Counted from the first letter of the stretch, positions 30,145 through 42,450 are shown. The stretch is DNA of 64,000 nt from Cacajao melanocephalus (GCA_963573385.1 CAUYLG010070618.1:37943-101942); one strand, 5' to 3'. Translations and numbers: made by a program. Notes: a model not told the origin generated them from the letters alone.

Positions 30145-30645
30145 ACAACAGCTAATGAATCAGTGGGTTCCCACTCATCTTAGAATAAAACACAAGGCTC
30201 CTTAACATGGCCACAAGGATCTCAATGGTTCCATCTCAGCCACAATACTGGGACCTTCTGTGCCAGCACATCTGCCTGTATTTTATTTCTTTATATTTTC
30301 AGCCTTCCTGCTTCCTCTCACCTTAGGGTGTTAGCTTGTGCCATTTGTTCTCCCTCTTCCTTCCCCTCAACTCTTAGCAGACATTTACTCATTCTTTAGA
30401 CACTAGGACCAGCACTGCTTTCTCATGGAGTCATCTTGGGCTACCCTAAATCAAATTCTTCCTTCAGAGGTTCTTAAGGCACAATTCACCTCTTTGTCTT
30501 AATTCTGTCACGTTGCAGTTTTGTACTTGGTGTGTGTGCCTATTTGGTTGGCATATACTCCTCATAGACCCTTAAAACAGGGACCATGTATCTCCAAGGC
30601 CTCATTAGCACCAGGCTCACAGTAGACATTAAATACTTTCATGAA
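30145..30645 (+). mobile_element. L2 3' end, sense
   Basis: agaataaaacacaaggctcc and ttaacatggccacaaggatc match the 'aggataaagtccaaactcc...acaaggccc' region. The element closes with aacagggaccatgtatctcc and acagtagacattaaatactt, the L2 3' end. Confidence 0.75.
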
Positions 30646-31214
30646 TTTTTTTTTTAAACAAGGAGGGTACTTTAAATTGTTGGATTCTTTACTTCCACTC
30701 TCTCAAATGTGAGAAATAAAAAGCCGATTTTCATCTCTTCTTTGAAGTAGGGTATTTTTTTTCTGGATATAATTTCAGTTAACTCATAGACCTAAATTTG
30801 GTATTTAGCAATCTTTTACACAAATATATGTGGGTGATAATGTGTCAGAGTGAAGAACTTTGAGATTCCTGTGCAGAATGTCTCAGCATCATCCTTGGAG
30901 GTGACGATGGACTTTGGGGCTTGTTCTATATGATAGTCTTACAATGTTTTTCTCATACTTCAAGGTGGAAGTAGGATAACCATTCCACATTAACTTGTAT
31001 ATGTGTTATATGAACAAAGGTAAATTAGAATCATAAGGACTCTTGATCCTTAACTATCTTTATAGCTGGCCAAAATCTGTCACAGCTAATTCTATTGCAC
31101 AAAATAACTATTATGCAACAGTAATTTTGAATCTCATCTTTTCTTAGTTGCTCTCACTATAGCAAAATGAAAATATAATAACTCACTAAGTCATTTTTAT
31201 CGTTAAAAGGGTGG

Positions 31215-31455
31215 GCTCAGGGAACAGGCATTCTGGGTTTGCAGGCAGGCCTTGGAACGTCTACTTTCTAGTTAAGGACTGTGTTGCAGTTACATAACAG
31301 CTTTGTGTCTTGTCAGTTTTTCATGTGTAAAACGGGAATAATAATAGTACCTGGTAGGATCGTTTTGAGGATTAACAGAGTAGATCCATGTAAATCCCTT
31401 GGAACATTGTCTGCCATAATACACATTAAAAATACTAGCTGTTATTCATAATAAT
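31215..31455 (+). mobile_element. MIR, sense
   Basis: The core and 3' half are clear: tttttcatgtgtaaaacggg, aataataatagtacctggta, gttttgaggattaacagagt, then cccttggaacattgtctg. Confidence 0.85.
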
Positions 31456-31511
31456 CTTGTTATTACAACTTGGTGATAACCTTTTCTATTTCATAGTTGG
31501 GGGAAAAAAAG

Positions 31512-31791
31512 GGCCTGGTGCAGTGGCTCACCTGTAATCCCAGCACTTTGGGAGGCTGAGGCAGGTGATCACTAGGTCAGGAGTTCAAGACCAGCTTGGC
31601 CAAGATGGTGAAACCCATCTCTACTAAAAATAAAAAAAGCTGAATGTGGTGATGGATGCCTGTAATCTCGCTATTAAGGAGGTTGAGGCAGGAGAATTGC
31701 TGGAACCTGGGAGAAGGAGGTTGCAAGGAGCTGAGATCACGCCACTGCACTTCAGTCTGGGTGACAGAGTGAGACTCTGTCTCAAAAAAAA
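31512..31791 (+). mobile_element. Alu, + strand
   Basis: ggcctggtgcagtggctcac to gagactctgtctcaaaaaaa, with several small internal deletions. Confidence 0.94.
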
Positions 31792-31804
31792 GAACTCTTG
31801 TGTA

Positions 31805-31900
31805 TAAATGTCATAAAGATTTGTTGAGCACGTATTGTATGCCAGACAGTGTATGTTTTGGGAATATAAATGAATAAGACATTCATTTCAAAATGTAGGC
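31805..31900 (-). mobile_element. L2/MIR-age fragment
   Basis: gatttgttgagcacgtattg and tatgccagacagtgtatg match the 'ttgagcacctactatgtgccaggcactg' signature only. Confidence 0.45.
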
Positions 31901-32294
31901 CAAAGTATTTATAATTTTGACAGTGTGAATTTAGTGAAATCTTCAAGTACCTAGAGTTGTATATGTTAAAAAAAAAAAGAAAATATTCATGTCTATTAAC
32001 TATAGAAAAAATATATAAACCCTGATTTTATCCAAAAAACCCATGAGAAGACAGCCACTGAATGTGGATAGAAGGGGGCAATAACAGGAAGCTCAGAGCC
32101 TAATTCTCTCCCAATAAAGTGTTTCAAGCTTTTATTTTAAGCCCATTTCTGGCACCTGGTGTCATTTGTCCTTGAAAGGCTTTGCCTTTATTGCAGCTGT
32201 TTTACTCTGTGCTGTCTTTTGATGAATTTCATTATCTCATGTTATTCCTTTAATTTTATATTGGTATATGAGCACAAAACAGAGAACTATTGGA

Positions 32295-32440
32295 AAACAG
32301 TGAAAATAACTCTGGTCTAAAATCAGCCCTAGCACCCTCTGACTTCTTTACTGGTTGAGTTACTCCATCCTTCTGGACCTTATTTTACATCTTCTGTAAA
32401 ACAAAAAGATTGTATTAGGTGATTGAAAGTGTCAGAAGGT
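32295..32440 (+). mobile_element. MIR, sense
   Basis: ctggttgagttactccatcc, ccttattttacatcttctgt and aaacaaaaagattgtattag are in MIR order but diverged. Confidence 0.5.
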
Positions 32441-33707
32441 TATGCTTGCCTCTCTGTGTGTCACTGTCCCCCGTCAGTAAGGTAAAGAGACCTGCCTGCC
32501 CTGAGCCACTGCTAGGATTTCATGAGTCACCACATCTGGAAGTGCCTGGGACATCACAAAGCCTCTCTCTATCAGTGTTGTTATTCATGGAATGACACTA
32601 AACCCACTTAGGAGTTCTCTTGGGTGATTATAGAAGTTTTTGTGCAATTTGGTTTTCAGAAATGACAGCACAGTAAAAGCAATGTGTGCTAGTGCCTAGG
32701 AAGTTCACCAAGATTGAATGAAGAGGAAATAAAATTCTATCAGTGCTGAATTTTTCTTAAGTTCTCTCCCACAGTAACAGCTAAATGCCATTTCTAAACT
32801 GTTTAGGAAGCCAGTGTCACAGAGTTTTCAGCACTCACATTAAAGTTTAGCTGACTTCTGGGGAAAATAAGCCAGCCTGAGAATGGACTTTCCTTCATGC
32901 AGGGGAGATATTGCCACTTCTCTGCTGCTCCATGAGTTAATATTTAGGGGGTTTACATCGGGGCTACCAGAGTGGAAAGGCCTTTAAGTATTGCATCTGA
33001 TGCAGGCAGCAAGTTGAGTCACAAAGTGGGTTACATAAAAGGAGGAGGTGGAGTTTGTGGTACATATGTCCCAGAAAAGGTTTAATTCAATTCAAAATCT
33101 CAATTTGGAAGATAAATAACTGCCCTAATCTGCATCCCTGGGAACCATATATATACAACCCCCACCACATATGAGAAAGTAGCTATAAAGAAAATAGTGT
33201 AAGCCTAAATATATTGGACAAGTGGGCTTGGTTGCCACTGTATATAAAGGGGCAAATCCCATCACGAAACTTCCAGAGTAATATCCCCGTTGACAGTTAT
33301 TATTCCCTATGTTGCCACTGTAGTATATTCTGTTTGTTTCTCTGCTTTCTTTCCCTATGAAGCTTATGGCCTTCCAAAGTATGTGCCATTTGTTGTATCA
33401 TTTTTTTTCTCTCTCTCTGGTTAGACCCACTCTTTTGATAACATCTTTTAAGATACAGAAAAGAGTGGTGGCTTTTTCAACTGTGTAGCCTCACTCCTAA
33501 CACTGTATCTGGCCCAAAGAATGAATCCTCGCATGCTGTTCACCCATAGTGAACAAGATATAGGAACAAGGATATGTCCCTTCCAGTTTTGGTCTCTCAT
33601 TGTTTATTTTAACAAGGTGGTATGTGCTGTGAAAACAAATACCCAAAGCTACAAGACCGACTAGAGACAACCAAATAGTAAGTTTTTCTTTTCAAATTAA
33701 TTTATCA
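32441..33707. other. Repeat-poor intronic DNA
   Basis: I recognise no repeat family here, and base composition is more balanced than in the surrounding intron. No exon is seen. Confidence 0.5.
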
Positions 33708-33931
33708 CAGGCTATGGATCAGCAAACTACAGCCTGAAGACTAAAGCCATCCTGCATTCTGTTTTTGTAAAAAACAGTTTATTTGAACACAGTCACACTT
33801 ATTATTTTTTCATATTAGTTGTGGCTTCTCTCTCCCTACAGAGTTGGGTAGCTTCAGCAGAGACCACATGGTTTACAAAGCCAAAAATATTTACTATCAA
33901 GTTCTTTACAACTCGTCTTCACCAATTTCTG
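33708..33931 (+). mobile_element. Short hAT-like MER element
   Basis: ggatcagcaaactacagcct, ctgtttttgtaaaaaacagt, ttgaacacagtcacacttat, aaatatttactatcaagttc and the closing tttacaactcgtcttcac match a non-autonomous MER whose ends read 'ggtcggcaaactatggccc'. Near full length. Confidence 0.75.
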
Positions 33932-34789
33932 TTGTAGATGATTTAGAAGTAGAAAATGAAATAATTATCATTTCTGTTAGTAATTTGTTAAATCCAAAGA
34001 AAACATGTTTTTATGTCACCGTTAGCCAAAGGCCTTATGTTTCTTTCAGATTTCTAATATTCTCTAAGCATATTCTTCACACATTATATGTTAATGAAAA
34101 CAGTAAACTGGTTAGGCTCAATTTATGGTAAATGAAAACCTTCCGTTATAGCTAAAGTCGCGTCCACCACTGGACCATCATAAATGTATACCTCCAATTC
34201 ACTGTGATATCATAAATGTCTCTTTTGTAGTTTACCTTGATGTAAACAGTACTCCCCCTGGTATTTATGACCTACAGTTTTTCAGTACCAGAATACAGTT
34301 TATGAGACAAATTAGTCTAGTCTTCCACTGTCATTCTTAGACTGTCCGAGTCCTATATTAAATAGGATCCACTATATATGATGTACATTTGTGTTGCAAA
34401 AAGATACAGTAGTCTGCTGGATTTATCAGGAATGATTTGGGAAATAAACATCCATGCACTGGATAAATAAAAGATGAAATCAGTACTAGTCAAAAAGCCT
34501 TAAAATATGACTGTTCTGTTTTTAAAATGTTTTTCCATCTTGCCTTTGTAGAGAACACTCTTAAAATGCATTGCTCTCTAATAATGGGCTCAATTTAATG
34601 AGTAAAATTTCCTTATTGTTTTCCCTTGTATTTTGGATATACCATAATCCTACCTAATTTCAAATTAGCTATAATGGCAGATACTTAGGCATTGTGAATA
34701 AAAATGCCCACCTTATAATAACCAAATTAATATTTGAATACTTCGTTGTATGTAATTAGGTACTAGTTAAGTATAAGATGATAACTGCC
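33932..34789. other. Unassigned intronic DNA
   Basis: No gene or repeat recognised. The 95-residue plus-strand frame at 33844-34131 begins inside the MER element. Confidence 0.5.
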
Positions 34790-35020
34790 TTTCTCTTGCT
34801 TCCCGATCTGTGAAAGCTCTGCTCAAATCCTCCCTCTACTGAGCAATCCTCCCAGACAAACCCAGCACTGCTGCAACTGCCGTTGCACTAAATGATCGTT
34901 CTACACAATTAACACCGCACCTTATACTTCCCATGAGTATGTGACACATCATTTAAACCTGACTTCCATCAGTGTAAATACTGATAGTGTACATTATTGC
35001 CTGGTACCCTCCTTGTGTCA
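34790..35020 (+). mobile_element. Possible L2 fragment, sense
   Basis: gctctgctcaaatcctccct and ctgagcaatcctcccagaca recall the L2 'ctcaaatgtcacctcct' region. Weak. Confidence 0.4.
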
Positions 35021-35129
35021 TTTCTCTGGAGGCCTCACCGTGCTACCTCTCAGCCATATGAAATGTTTCTTATGGAAGGAGATCTAACCCTGTGCTTATT
35101 TCTTTTAGACTCCAGAGGACCTAACAGGG

Positions 35130-35375
35130 TAGTAATAAAAGCTAATATTTATTGGCCACTTGCTGTGTGCCGCATATTTGTTATCTCATGTTATCATCAC
35201 AATGACCTTATAGATACTACTTTTATACTATCATTCTCATTTTACAGATGGTAAACCTGAGGCATAACCAGGCTAAGCTAATCGCATGAGGTCACAAAGC
35301 TAGCAGGAGGTAAAGCTAGAATTTGGCCTCTATGGGCTGACCCAAACATAGACTCTAACCACTGTACCACACCGT
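35130..35375 (-). mobile_element. MIR, antisense
   Basis: catttgttatctcatg-type start, then tctcattttacagatggtaa, gaggtcacaaagctagcagg, agctagaatttggcctctat and ctctaaccactgtaccacac. This is a clear reverse-complement MIR, nearly full length. Confidence 0.85.
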
Positions 35376-35879
35376 AGGTGTCCAGGGGATAAATCCTTTG
35401 TTGACTGGGTCACAAATGATGCATAGAGATAGTTTTTGCAGTGTAAAAACTGATGACTTAAGTTATCCAAATTTTGTGGAAGGATAATCAAAATATACAT
35501 TTCAAAATACACTCAGAAATAGGTTCATTTGTTTATGTTAAATTGTACTAAAAATGGCTTAGGACATTAAGTGCCTTCATGAGTGGGCATTTCATCACAA
35601 TTGGATTGCAGTGGATGACACCATAAGAAACTAAAATCAGTCAGGGAGATGTTTTAGAAGATATAGTTTGTAAAAGTTCCTTTGAGGACCTTAGAATAGG
35701 CAATAAATGTACTGCCCCCAAATCCTCCTCCTCTCCAGTTGGAAGATAAAATTGTTATTATAATCATGGGTCATTTCAAGTTCAATGGAACTTACTCTCC
35801 AGGGGGAAAAATGGCCAAATAAAAAGCAAGTTTTCTATCTATTGCCAATGATAAATGTATGACTTACTTCAAGATCCTT

Positions 35880-36330
35880 TTGCCAGGGTTCAACTCATTT
35901 CCATGCAGCTAGGCCCAACACGCCAATAATGATGCAGCGCGTGAGACACCAAAGGATTCTGCAGATTATCACTTCTGCTCTGCAGACAGACAGCACTTTG
36001 TTTAAGTGGCTTTCCAGATATCTCACTGTGGATCTGATGGAAGGATTTAGCTTAAAGCCAGAGGTTGTAACCTTTTATCTGTGAGATGGAGCCTTTGACC
36101 AGAGGTGTGGCACAGAAACTGCCACCCTGTGTCATCCTTATTATGCAGCCAGCTTTGAAAGACTGCACTGACTTTCATATATTTACCTTCTCTGATCAAG
36201 GCACAGGATAATAAAGATACTGATTCTCACGCACTGCAATTTTCTTTTCAACTAATCCAACATGTTTTCATTGTCTATGGGAGAGAGAGCTAATTCAAAG
36301 GCAGGAGTCCATTAATTTTAGAAATTTAAG
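35880..36330. other. Repeat-poor stretch, possible conserved non-coding DNA
   Basis: About 450 bp of balanced composition with no recognisable repeat, including aataatgatgcagcgcgtga. Only the absence of repeats and of low complexity is seen; conservation cannot be judged here. Confidence 0.25.
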
Positions 36331-36639
36331 GCAAAGGAAGAACTGATGGGTATTCTGAAAAATTGTCCTGTCCTGTGCTTACTACTACCATAATACCTTC
36401 AACTCCTAGTGACTGGATTGAGATATATATTTAGGTGGGATTCTCTGAGGTCACATGATTTGAATCAAACCAAAAGTCATAGACCAAAATTGGATGAGTG
36501 TCATGCATGTGTCAAAGTCTAAGGGTACTGATGAGCAGAGGCAGAGTCCTTGAAGCCAGAATCAATGGCCTGATGTGTCCAAAACCAAAGAGTGGTGGAC
36601 TCTACAAGCTTTGAAAAACAGGTAAATGGTAGAATGATT

Positions 36640-36867
36640 CATTGTAGTATTCTTCTCGAAGGGAGTGCCTATATACCTTTTTGAAAGAAACATTATTTTC
36701 AACCAGCAACTAGAAACAATGCAACTGTCCCTCAGCAGGAGACTGTGTAAACAACTGTAGTGTAGCCATACAAAGGAACACTACCCGACAGAAAAAAGGA
36801 ACACAAAACTGATACCTGAATTGACACGGGTGAATCTCAGAGATGTACAGAGCTAAAGAGTCCAGAA
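36640..36867 (+). mobile_element. L1M 3' fragment, left part
   Basis: caactgtccctcagcaggag, gactgtgtaaacaactgtag, tagccatacaaaggaaca and acgggtgaatctcagagatg follow older L1 ORF2-end wording. Interrupted by a younger L1 at 36868. Confidence 0.65.
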
Positions 36868-36925
36868 ACATGTATCTTTATAATAGAATGATTTATATTC
36901 CTTTTAGTATATACCCAGTAATGGG
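36868..36925 (-). mobile_element. L1P 5' inverted segment
   Basis: Antisense to the L1 'ccattactgggtatataccc...ataaatcatgctgctataaa' tract. The sense L1 continues immediately afterwards with the next bases of the consensus, as in a twin-primed insertion. Confidence 0.8.
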
Positions 36926-37380
36926 CATATGTTCATTGCAATGCTGTTCACAATAGCAAAGACGTGGAATCGACCTAAATGTCCATCAGTGATAGACTGA
37001 ATAAAGAAAACATAGTACATATATACCATGGAATACTATGCAGCCATAAAAAAGAACAAGATCACGTCCTTTGCAGGGACATGGATGGAGCTGGAGGCCA
37101 TTATCTTTAGCAAACTAACACAGGAACAGAAACCCAAATAGCTCATGTTCTCACAAGCGAAAGCTAAATGATGAGAATGCATAGATACATAGAGGGGAAG
37201 AACACGTACTGGGACCCTTTGGAGTGGGTGGGAGTGGGGAGAGAATCAGGAAAAATAACTAATGGGTACCAGGCTAAATATCTGGGTGATGAAATAATCT
37301 GTATCACAAATCCTCATGGCATACATTTACCTACGTCACAAAGCTGCACATGTATCCCTGAACTTAAAAGTTTAAAAAAA
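36926..37380 (+). mobile_element. L1P 3' end, 5'-truncated
   Basis: atgttcattgcaatgctgtt, caatagcaaagacgtggaat, ccatggaatactatgcagcc, gcagggacatggatggagct and gcacatgtatccctgaactt: end of ORF2, 3' UTR and A-rich tail. The 76-residue open frame here is a shadow. Confidence 0.93.
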
Positions 37381-37439
37381 TTGTTAGTCAAAAAATAAAC
37401 ATTTCTAAAAATATATAATGTAAATAATTTTTAGCAAAA

Positions 37440-37620
37440 AATATAGTTCAGAAACAAAGGAATATCTTCTCTATTCTTCCTTTACTTGAAGTGCCAAACC
37501 AAAGTTTATCTAGCCTAGCAGAAAACACCTCAGTGCTTGCCCAGGGCTAGTGGTAGGGGTAGGAGGTGACTGAAATGTATACCTCAGTATGTTGATTTTT
37601 TTTTAAGTGAGCCTATTTTC
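37440..37620 (+). mobile_element. L1M 3' fragment, right part
   Basis: tcagtgcttgcccagggcta and ggtaggaggtgactgaaat recall the older L1 3' UTR ('tggttgcctagggctggg'), continuing the element cut at 36868. Confidence 0.5.
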
Positions 37621-37824
37621 AAAAATTTCATTTACATGGAATAGTTCCAGAATATCTCCAATTCATGAAACAAGGTTTCTTCTATTACGGTGAAATGTCT
37701 TTGGGCAACAGTGTCATGCGTTACATTTTGTTCTAGAAAACCCTTTGTAGAAAACTTGGAGCATTTTACAGTCTGCTTAATAAACCTTTGAAGTCTCTCT
37801 GACATTGAGGTAGGACATGACAGC

Positions 37825-38060
37825 CTGTGTATGAGCTGAGAAGTCTGCAGACTGGGGTCTGAGATTGGACTTTGCCATTCTTTAGCTACAGGATGTTGAA
37901 CAAGTTACTGAACATCTTCAAGCCTTAGTTTCCTCGTCTTAAAACAGGATTAATAATAAAGATCTCTTCATAATGCATTGAAAAGAGTAAATTAGAATGA
38001 TTATAAAGCACTCAGAAGTGTGTGTTCTGTAGTAAGCTCTCAGTAAAGGTTAGTCATTCC
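37825..38060 (+). mobile_element. MIR, sense
   Basis: gtctgagattggactttgcc, acaagttactgaacatcttc, agccttagtttcctcgtctt and gtaagctctcagtaaaggtt give a near full-length MIR. Confidence 0.87.
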
Positions 38061-38079
38061 ATTTGTATAAACTCCTCGG

Positions 38080-38285
38080 AAACCCTTGCCAACATGCCTC
38101 CAGTGGAGGGAATCAACACTTCATCAATTACAGCCTTGACTGCTGACATCACTGGTGACTTCTCCTGCTCCATTGTGAGCTTTTCAAGATGATTCTCTCT
38201 GGATCCTTTTCATCTCTCTATTCCCAGCACCTAGCACCACAACTTTTATAGAGTACACCCTCTATCAGTGCAGGAATTCATTCTT
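38080..38285 (+). mobile_element. L2 3' end, sense
   Basis: ctccattgtgagcttttcaa, ctctattcccagcacctagc and a degenerate 'acaatgcctggcac' tail. Confidence 0.6.
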
Positions 38286-38417
38286 GAAGCTTAAATCATC
38301 AACATTTCTTTCAGTGTCATACTTTTATTCAGAATGAGCTGCAATAGATTCCATGTCTTGTTGTGGGACCCAGCTCTAAAGCCTGTATGGATCTGAAGAA
38401 TTACACAAGGGCAATAG

Positions 38418-38737
<320 letters not shown>

Positions 38738-38747
38738 TAAGGTAACA
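38738..38747 (+). repeat. Alu target-site duplication, right
   Basis: taaggtaaca, identical to 38432-38441. Confidence 0.9.
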
Positions 38748-39159
38748 TATTTTATGTCTCTCCTCTTCACATTAGAAACATGAAAACCAAAGTGAAGTGC
38801 CTGAGGTTACTCTGGAGATTGCCTGGGTAAACCTTCCATGGATTTTCTATGGAATAGGATCAAGTAAGAATGTTTCCACACTTGAGACTTCACAAATGCT
38901 GAAAGTTTGGTGCATAATATTTTTGGATTAGACCACAATGCTTCTTCCCATGGTGCCCCATTAGTCACATTCATAAACATGAACTTGATTTACTAGCTTT
39001 TGTTCTCTGCCAAACCTTATCTCATGTTTTGTTTTTCAGTAATGTTAGCTGGATTGTCTGCATGCTTGAATGTTTAGGATTAGACCCTCAATCTCAATAA
39101 CGTATATTACAGATTTTAAGATTTCTGTCTATGTAGCTATATCCTTTATGCTTCTTTTA
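38748..39159. other. Unassigned intronic DNA
   Basis: No gene or repeat recognised. Confidence 0.5.
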
Positions 39160-39390
39160 TTAAGTAAATAATTATTATAATAAAAATATAAGTTAATTAT
39201 AACATTATATATAATTATATAATTATATAACATATATATATACTTATATAATTATATATATTATAACTTATATTGTTATAACACTAGAATGATAATCATA
39301 TTTTATATATAACATATATAAATTATAACAATATTATTGTCATAATGTAATTATAAATACATAAACAAAATTATAAAGTAAGATAATAAT
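39160..39390. repeat. AT-rich low-complexity island
   Basis: About 230 bp, almost entirely A/T, with recurring ataattata, acatatata and ttataaca units in both orientations. Hairpin-prone. Confidence 0.88.
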
Positions 39391-40869
39391 TTTGCTTACA
39401 GCATTGCTTAAGTGTACAATTTCACACAAAAAGTTTTGATTGCATGTTCCTTTTCTCATGAGTGATATTTTAGCTTTGTATACTTGTGAAGTAAAGGAAG
39501 GAGTTAACTGAGTTACAGGATTTATGTAAAGGTCTCTCTCTGTCTCTCTTTCCCTCTCACAGCCAAAAGGACAAGAAATCCCTAGGCAAATATCTGGGTA
39601 CTACTAGAAGTATTTATCTCACCAAGGTGTTGCTGAAGGACACTTTGTGTACTATTAATATCATTTGAGGGACCAGCAGACACACCAAACCAAACAGAAA
39701 CCAAGACAAAGAAAATGTATTGATGTAAGATTTAACCTGACTGGACCGTCTCCTGAATATGTCTGAGTGATATCTCCTCTCACCAACAACAACAACATTA
39801 ATTGGAACTATTTCTCTCTATTCTCTTTTTCACAACCCACAGACACTTTTGGCTACAGGTAGGAGGAGAGACTTTGGGAAATGCTTCTAATTCTTGTGTA
39901 GTGCTCAACTGAGTAAGGCACTCTTCATGCACCATTTTAAAACTTAATTTTTGGTTGGGGTACAAGACCTTGAAAAATTCAGCTCCTTTTAATATACTCA
40001 TGCAACTAAGTGATGTAGCAAAATACACTCTACATGGTTAGCCCTTTAATACTAAACACCATCTGCTTCAAACATCTTTCTTTTTACAGCCCAAGGTTGG
40101 AAAGTGTTTCACACATCCCTACACATTACCAGCCAATTGGCTTATTCTCCAGTTTAACTTCAAAAGGAAGAAACAGGTTCAAATCAGAATAGAACATTGA
40201 TGACCTTTGAGAAAATGATTTCCCTCAGTTGGAGCTTTAGAGCACAGAGATGGGGCATGTGTTTGCAGGTCAACTAACCCGTCCAGTTTTCTCAGCAGTG
40301 GTAGACTTCTATCTGGCAGGGTCCATCTGCCACCCCATGAGGCTGTCATAGCTAAGAAGGAAAGGTATGAAACACAAAATCCTCTGCTAACATGATAGCA
40401 TCAAGAATCAGTCATATGATGTAGAACAAAGGTCCAGCGCTTTCTTTCCTTGGTGCTGTTGTCAACCATTACTCCTGAAATACAAATGCTTCTTAGGCAG
40501 TTCACCTAAAATGGCATTGGAGTCACTTCAGAATTCATGCCTGCCCTCACATACCTATGATTTCTGATAAATGTAACATATTAATACATTCATGGATGTT
40601 CCTGCATCTGGATATTTCAAATAGAGGGCAATCTTAAAGGGTGAACCAGTAATTTTCCTAGCATGTTTCTGAACAGAGGGGTAATTTCTACATACCTGGT
40701 GCTGCATTCTCTCTAAATATGTTCTTTCCAGTGAGTGATATGATTTTGTAATTTTTAAGTACAACAGAGGAATAAAAGAGATAAGGAAATGAACACGTTT
40801 TTCGTGGTATACTCCACAACTACTTTTCAGAGAATCTTTTTAAAAGAAGACAATTGCAATGGAAGGAAC
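39391..40869. other. Unassigned intronic DNA
   Basis: A short TC-rich stretch lies at 39531-39560. The minus-strand frames at 39798-40028 and 40555-40764 are unrecognised and probably chance. Confidence 0.5.
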
Positions 40870-41245
40870 AGAGTAACCTGAGGCAGGAGATGGCGACTTT
40901 GATCTCAGCTCAGCCTCACGTGAGTCTTACTTGACTTTAGGCGAATCACTTATATGATGTTTCTCGAGATAAAAGTGTTTGGAAGATTCAGGATTTGAAT
41001 TCTTAACTTCCTCCCAAGTGAAGCATCCTGACTTTCTAAGGTTTTAGGACACCACTCTCTTCATTATATCTTCTTCCTTCTATTTCCACATAGCCACAAG
41101 TTGTTTTGTGTAACCCAAAGATGATGCTACTTATTGTTAATTGTTATAAGAATTAAATGAGATCTTGTCTGCCAAGTACTTAGCAAGCAGTGTGGCTCAT
41201 AGACATGTCTTGATACATGAAGGCTCTCATCATTCTTCTTGCTGT
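40870..41245 (+). mobile_element. MIR-like sequence, in two parts
   Basis: gagtcttacttgactttagg and cgaatcacttatatgatgtt (left part, 40870-40960), then ttataagaattaaatgagat and gccaagtacttagcaagcag (right part, from 41110). The middle is not MIR-like. Confidence 0.45.
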
Positions 41246-41409
41246 TATTTGTTATGAGGATTCATGCCACGACTACAAATACAAAGTTCTACGACTGTTT
41301 TTCCAACCACAATTGCCTTGTGCTCTACTGACATTAGTATATTTGCTACATAAATACGCTGGAGAATATAAATTTGGCTAGTTTTTATGATAGAATAGTC
41401 TGATTGTTT

Positions 41410-41454
41410 TTCTAGTTATATAGTGCTTCATAACAAAGTACCCCAAAAACTTAC
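41410..41454 (+). mobile_element. Older repeat, left part, cut by LTR
   Basis: cttcataacaaagtacccca is the start of a MER/LTR-age repeat ('gcataacaaattaccccaaa') that resumes at 41889. Confidence 0.45.
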
Positions 41455-41640
41455 TGTTATGGGCTGAATTGTATAACCCCAAAATTCATATTTGGAAGCC
41501 CTAAGTCTTGTATCTCAGGATGTGACTATATCTGGAGAGAGGGCCTTCAAAGAGATAAGTAAAATGGAGGTGTTAGGGTTAACCCTAATCCAATATAAAA
41601 TATGACTGGTGTCTTTATAAGAAGAGATTAGGACACACAC

Positions 41641-41703
<63 letters not shown>

Positions 41704-41888
41704 GTGTGAGTGTATGTGGAGAAAATGGCAATCTGCAAGCTAAACTGAGAGGCCTCAAAATGAAACCAACTCTGCTGACACCTTGATCTTGAACTTCTAG
41801 CCACCAGAATTTTGGGGAAAGAAATTTCTGTTGTTAAGGCTATGCAGTCTGTAGGATTTTGTTATGGCAGCCTTAGCAAACTAATACA
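41455..41888 (+). mobile_element. MLT1-like MaLR LTR, sense, solitary
   Basis: Starts tgttatgggctgaattgtat and ends gcaaactaataca, giving TG...CA termini. In between are ccctaatccaatataaaata, gaagagattaggacacacac, ctgctgacaccttgatcttg and tatggcagccttagcaaact. No internal retroviral region is attached. It carries a GA microsatellite at 41640-41701. Confidence 0.87.
41640..41701. repeat. (GA)n microsatellite inside the LTR
   Basis: About 60 bp of agagag with one extra G, at the point where the LTR normally has 'gacacagacacgcacagagg'. Confidence 0.93.
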
Positions 41889-42360
41889 GAATAAAACAAT
41901 GTCTATCTTTCTCATGACTCTTCCGTTTGAGCAGAGCTCACAGGGATTGCTGGGTTCTGCTTCACTGGGTGTCTTCACTTGGTGCAGCTCAAGAGCAGGG
42001 AGTTGGAGTTGTCTGAGGCTCAGACACTCACACAACTGGGTGGTGATGCTGGTGGCTGCCTGGGTCTTTGGCGAGTCCATTGGCTGTAAGATCAGCATGT
42101 GGCCTGTATTTCCTTACTGGGTGGTGCCTGGTTCCCAGGACACCCAAATGAAAGCTAGGCAGAAACTCTACCACCTTTTCTAACCCAGCTATAGAAAACA
42201 TGTAGCATCAGTTCTGCCACATTTTATTCATCAGAAGCAAGTCATAGTAGCCAGCACGATTCAAGGAAAGATCAATTAGTCTCTAATGTGTATGGAAGTC
42301 CCATCAAGGATTTTGTAGCTACATTTAAAAACATCTAGAATTGTTAAATAAAAATATTCT
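41889..42360 (+). mobile_element. Older repeat, right part
   Basis: ttctgccacattttattcat, cagaagcaagtcatagtagc and agattcaag-like text match a recurrent ancient repeat whose name I cannot give. The 123-residue frame at 41812-42183 lies across the LTR and this repeat and is not a gene. Confidence 0.45.
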
Positions 42361-42440
42361 AACTACAAATACATTAATTTTATGTTATCAAGTGTTAACA
42401 TGTTTAAAATTAGACTATCCGTGTACTTTTTAATGGAGTC

Positions 42441-42450
42441 TCTATGGTGA
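42441..42450 (+). repeat. AluJ target-site duplication, left
   Basis: tctatggtga, matched by tctgtggtga at 42740-42749 with one change. Confidence 0.75.
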
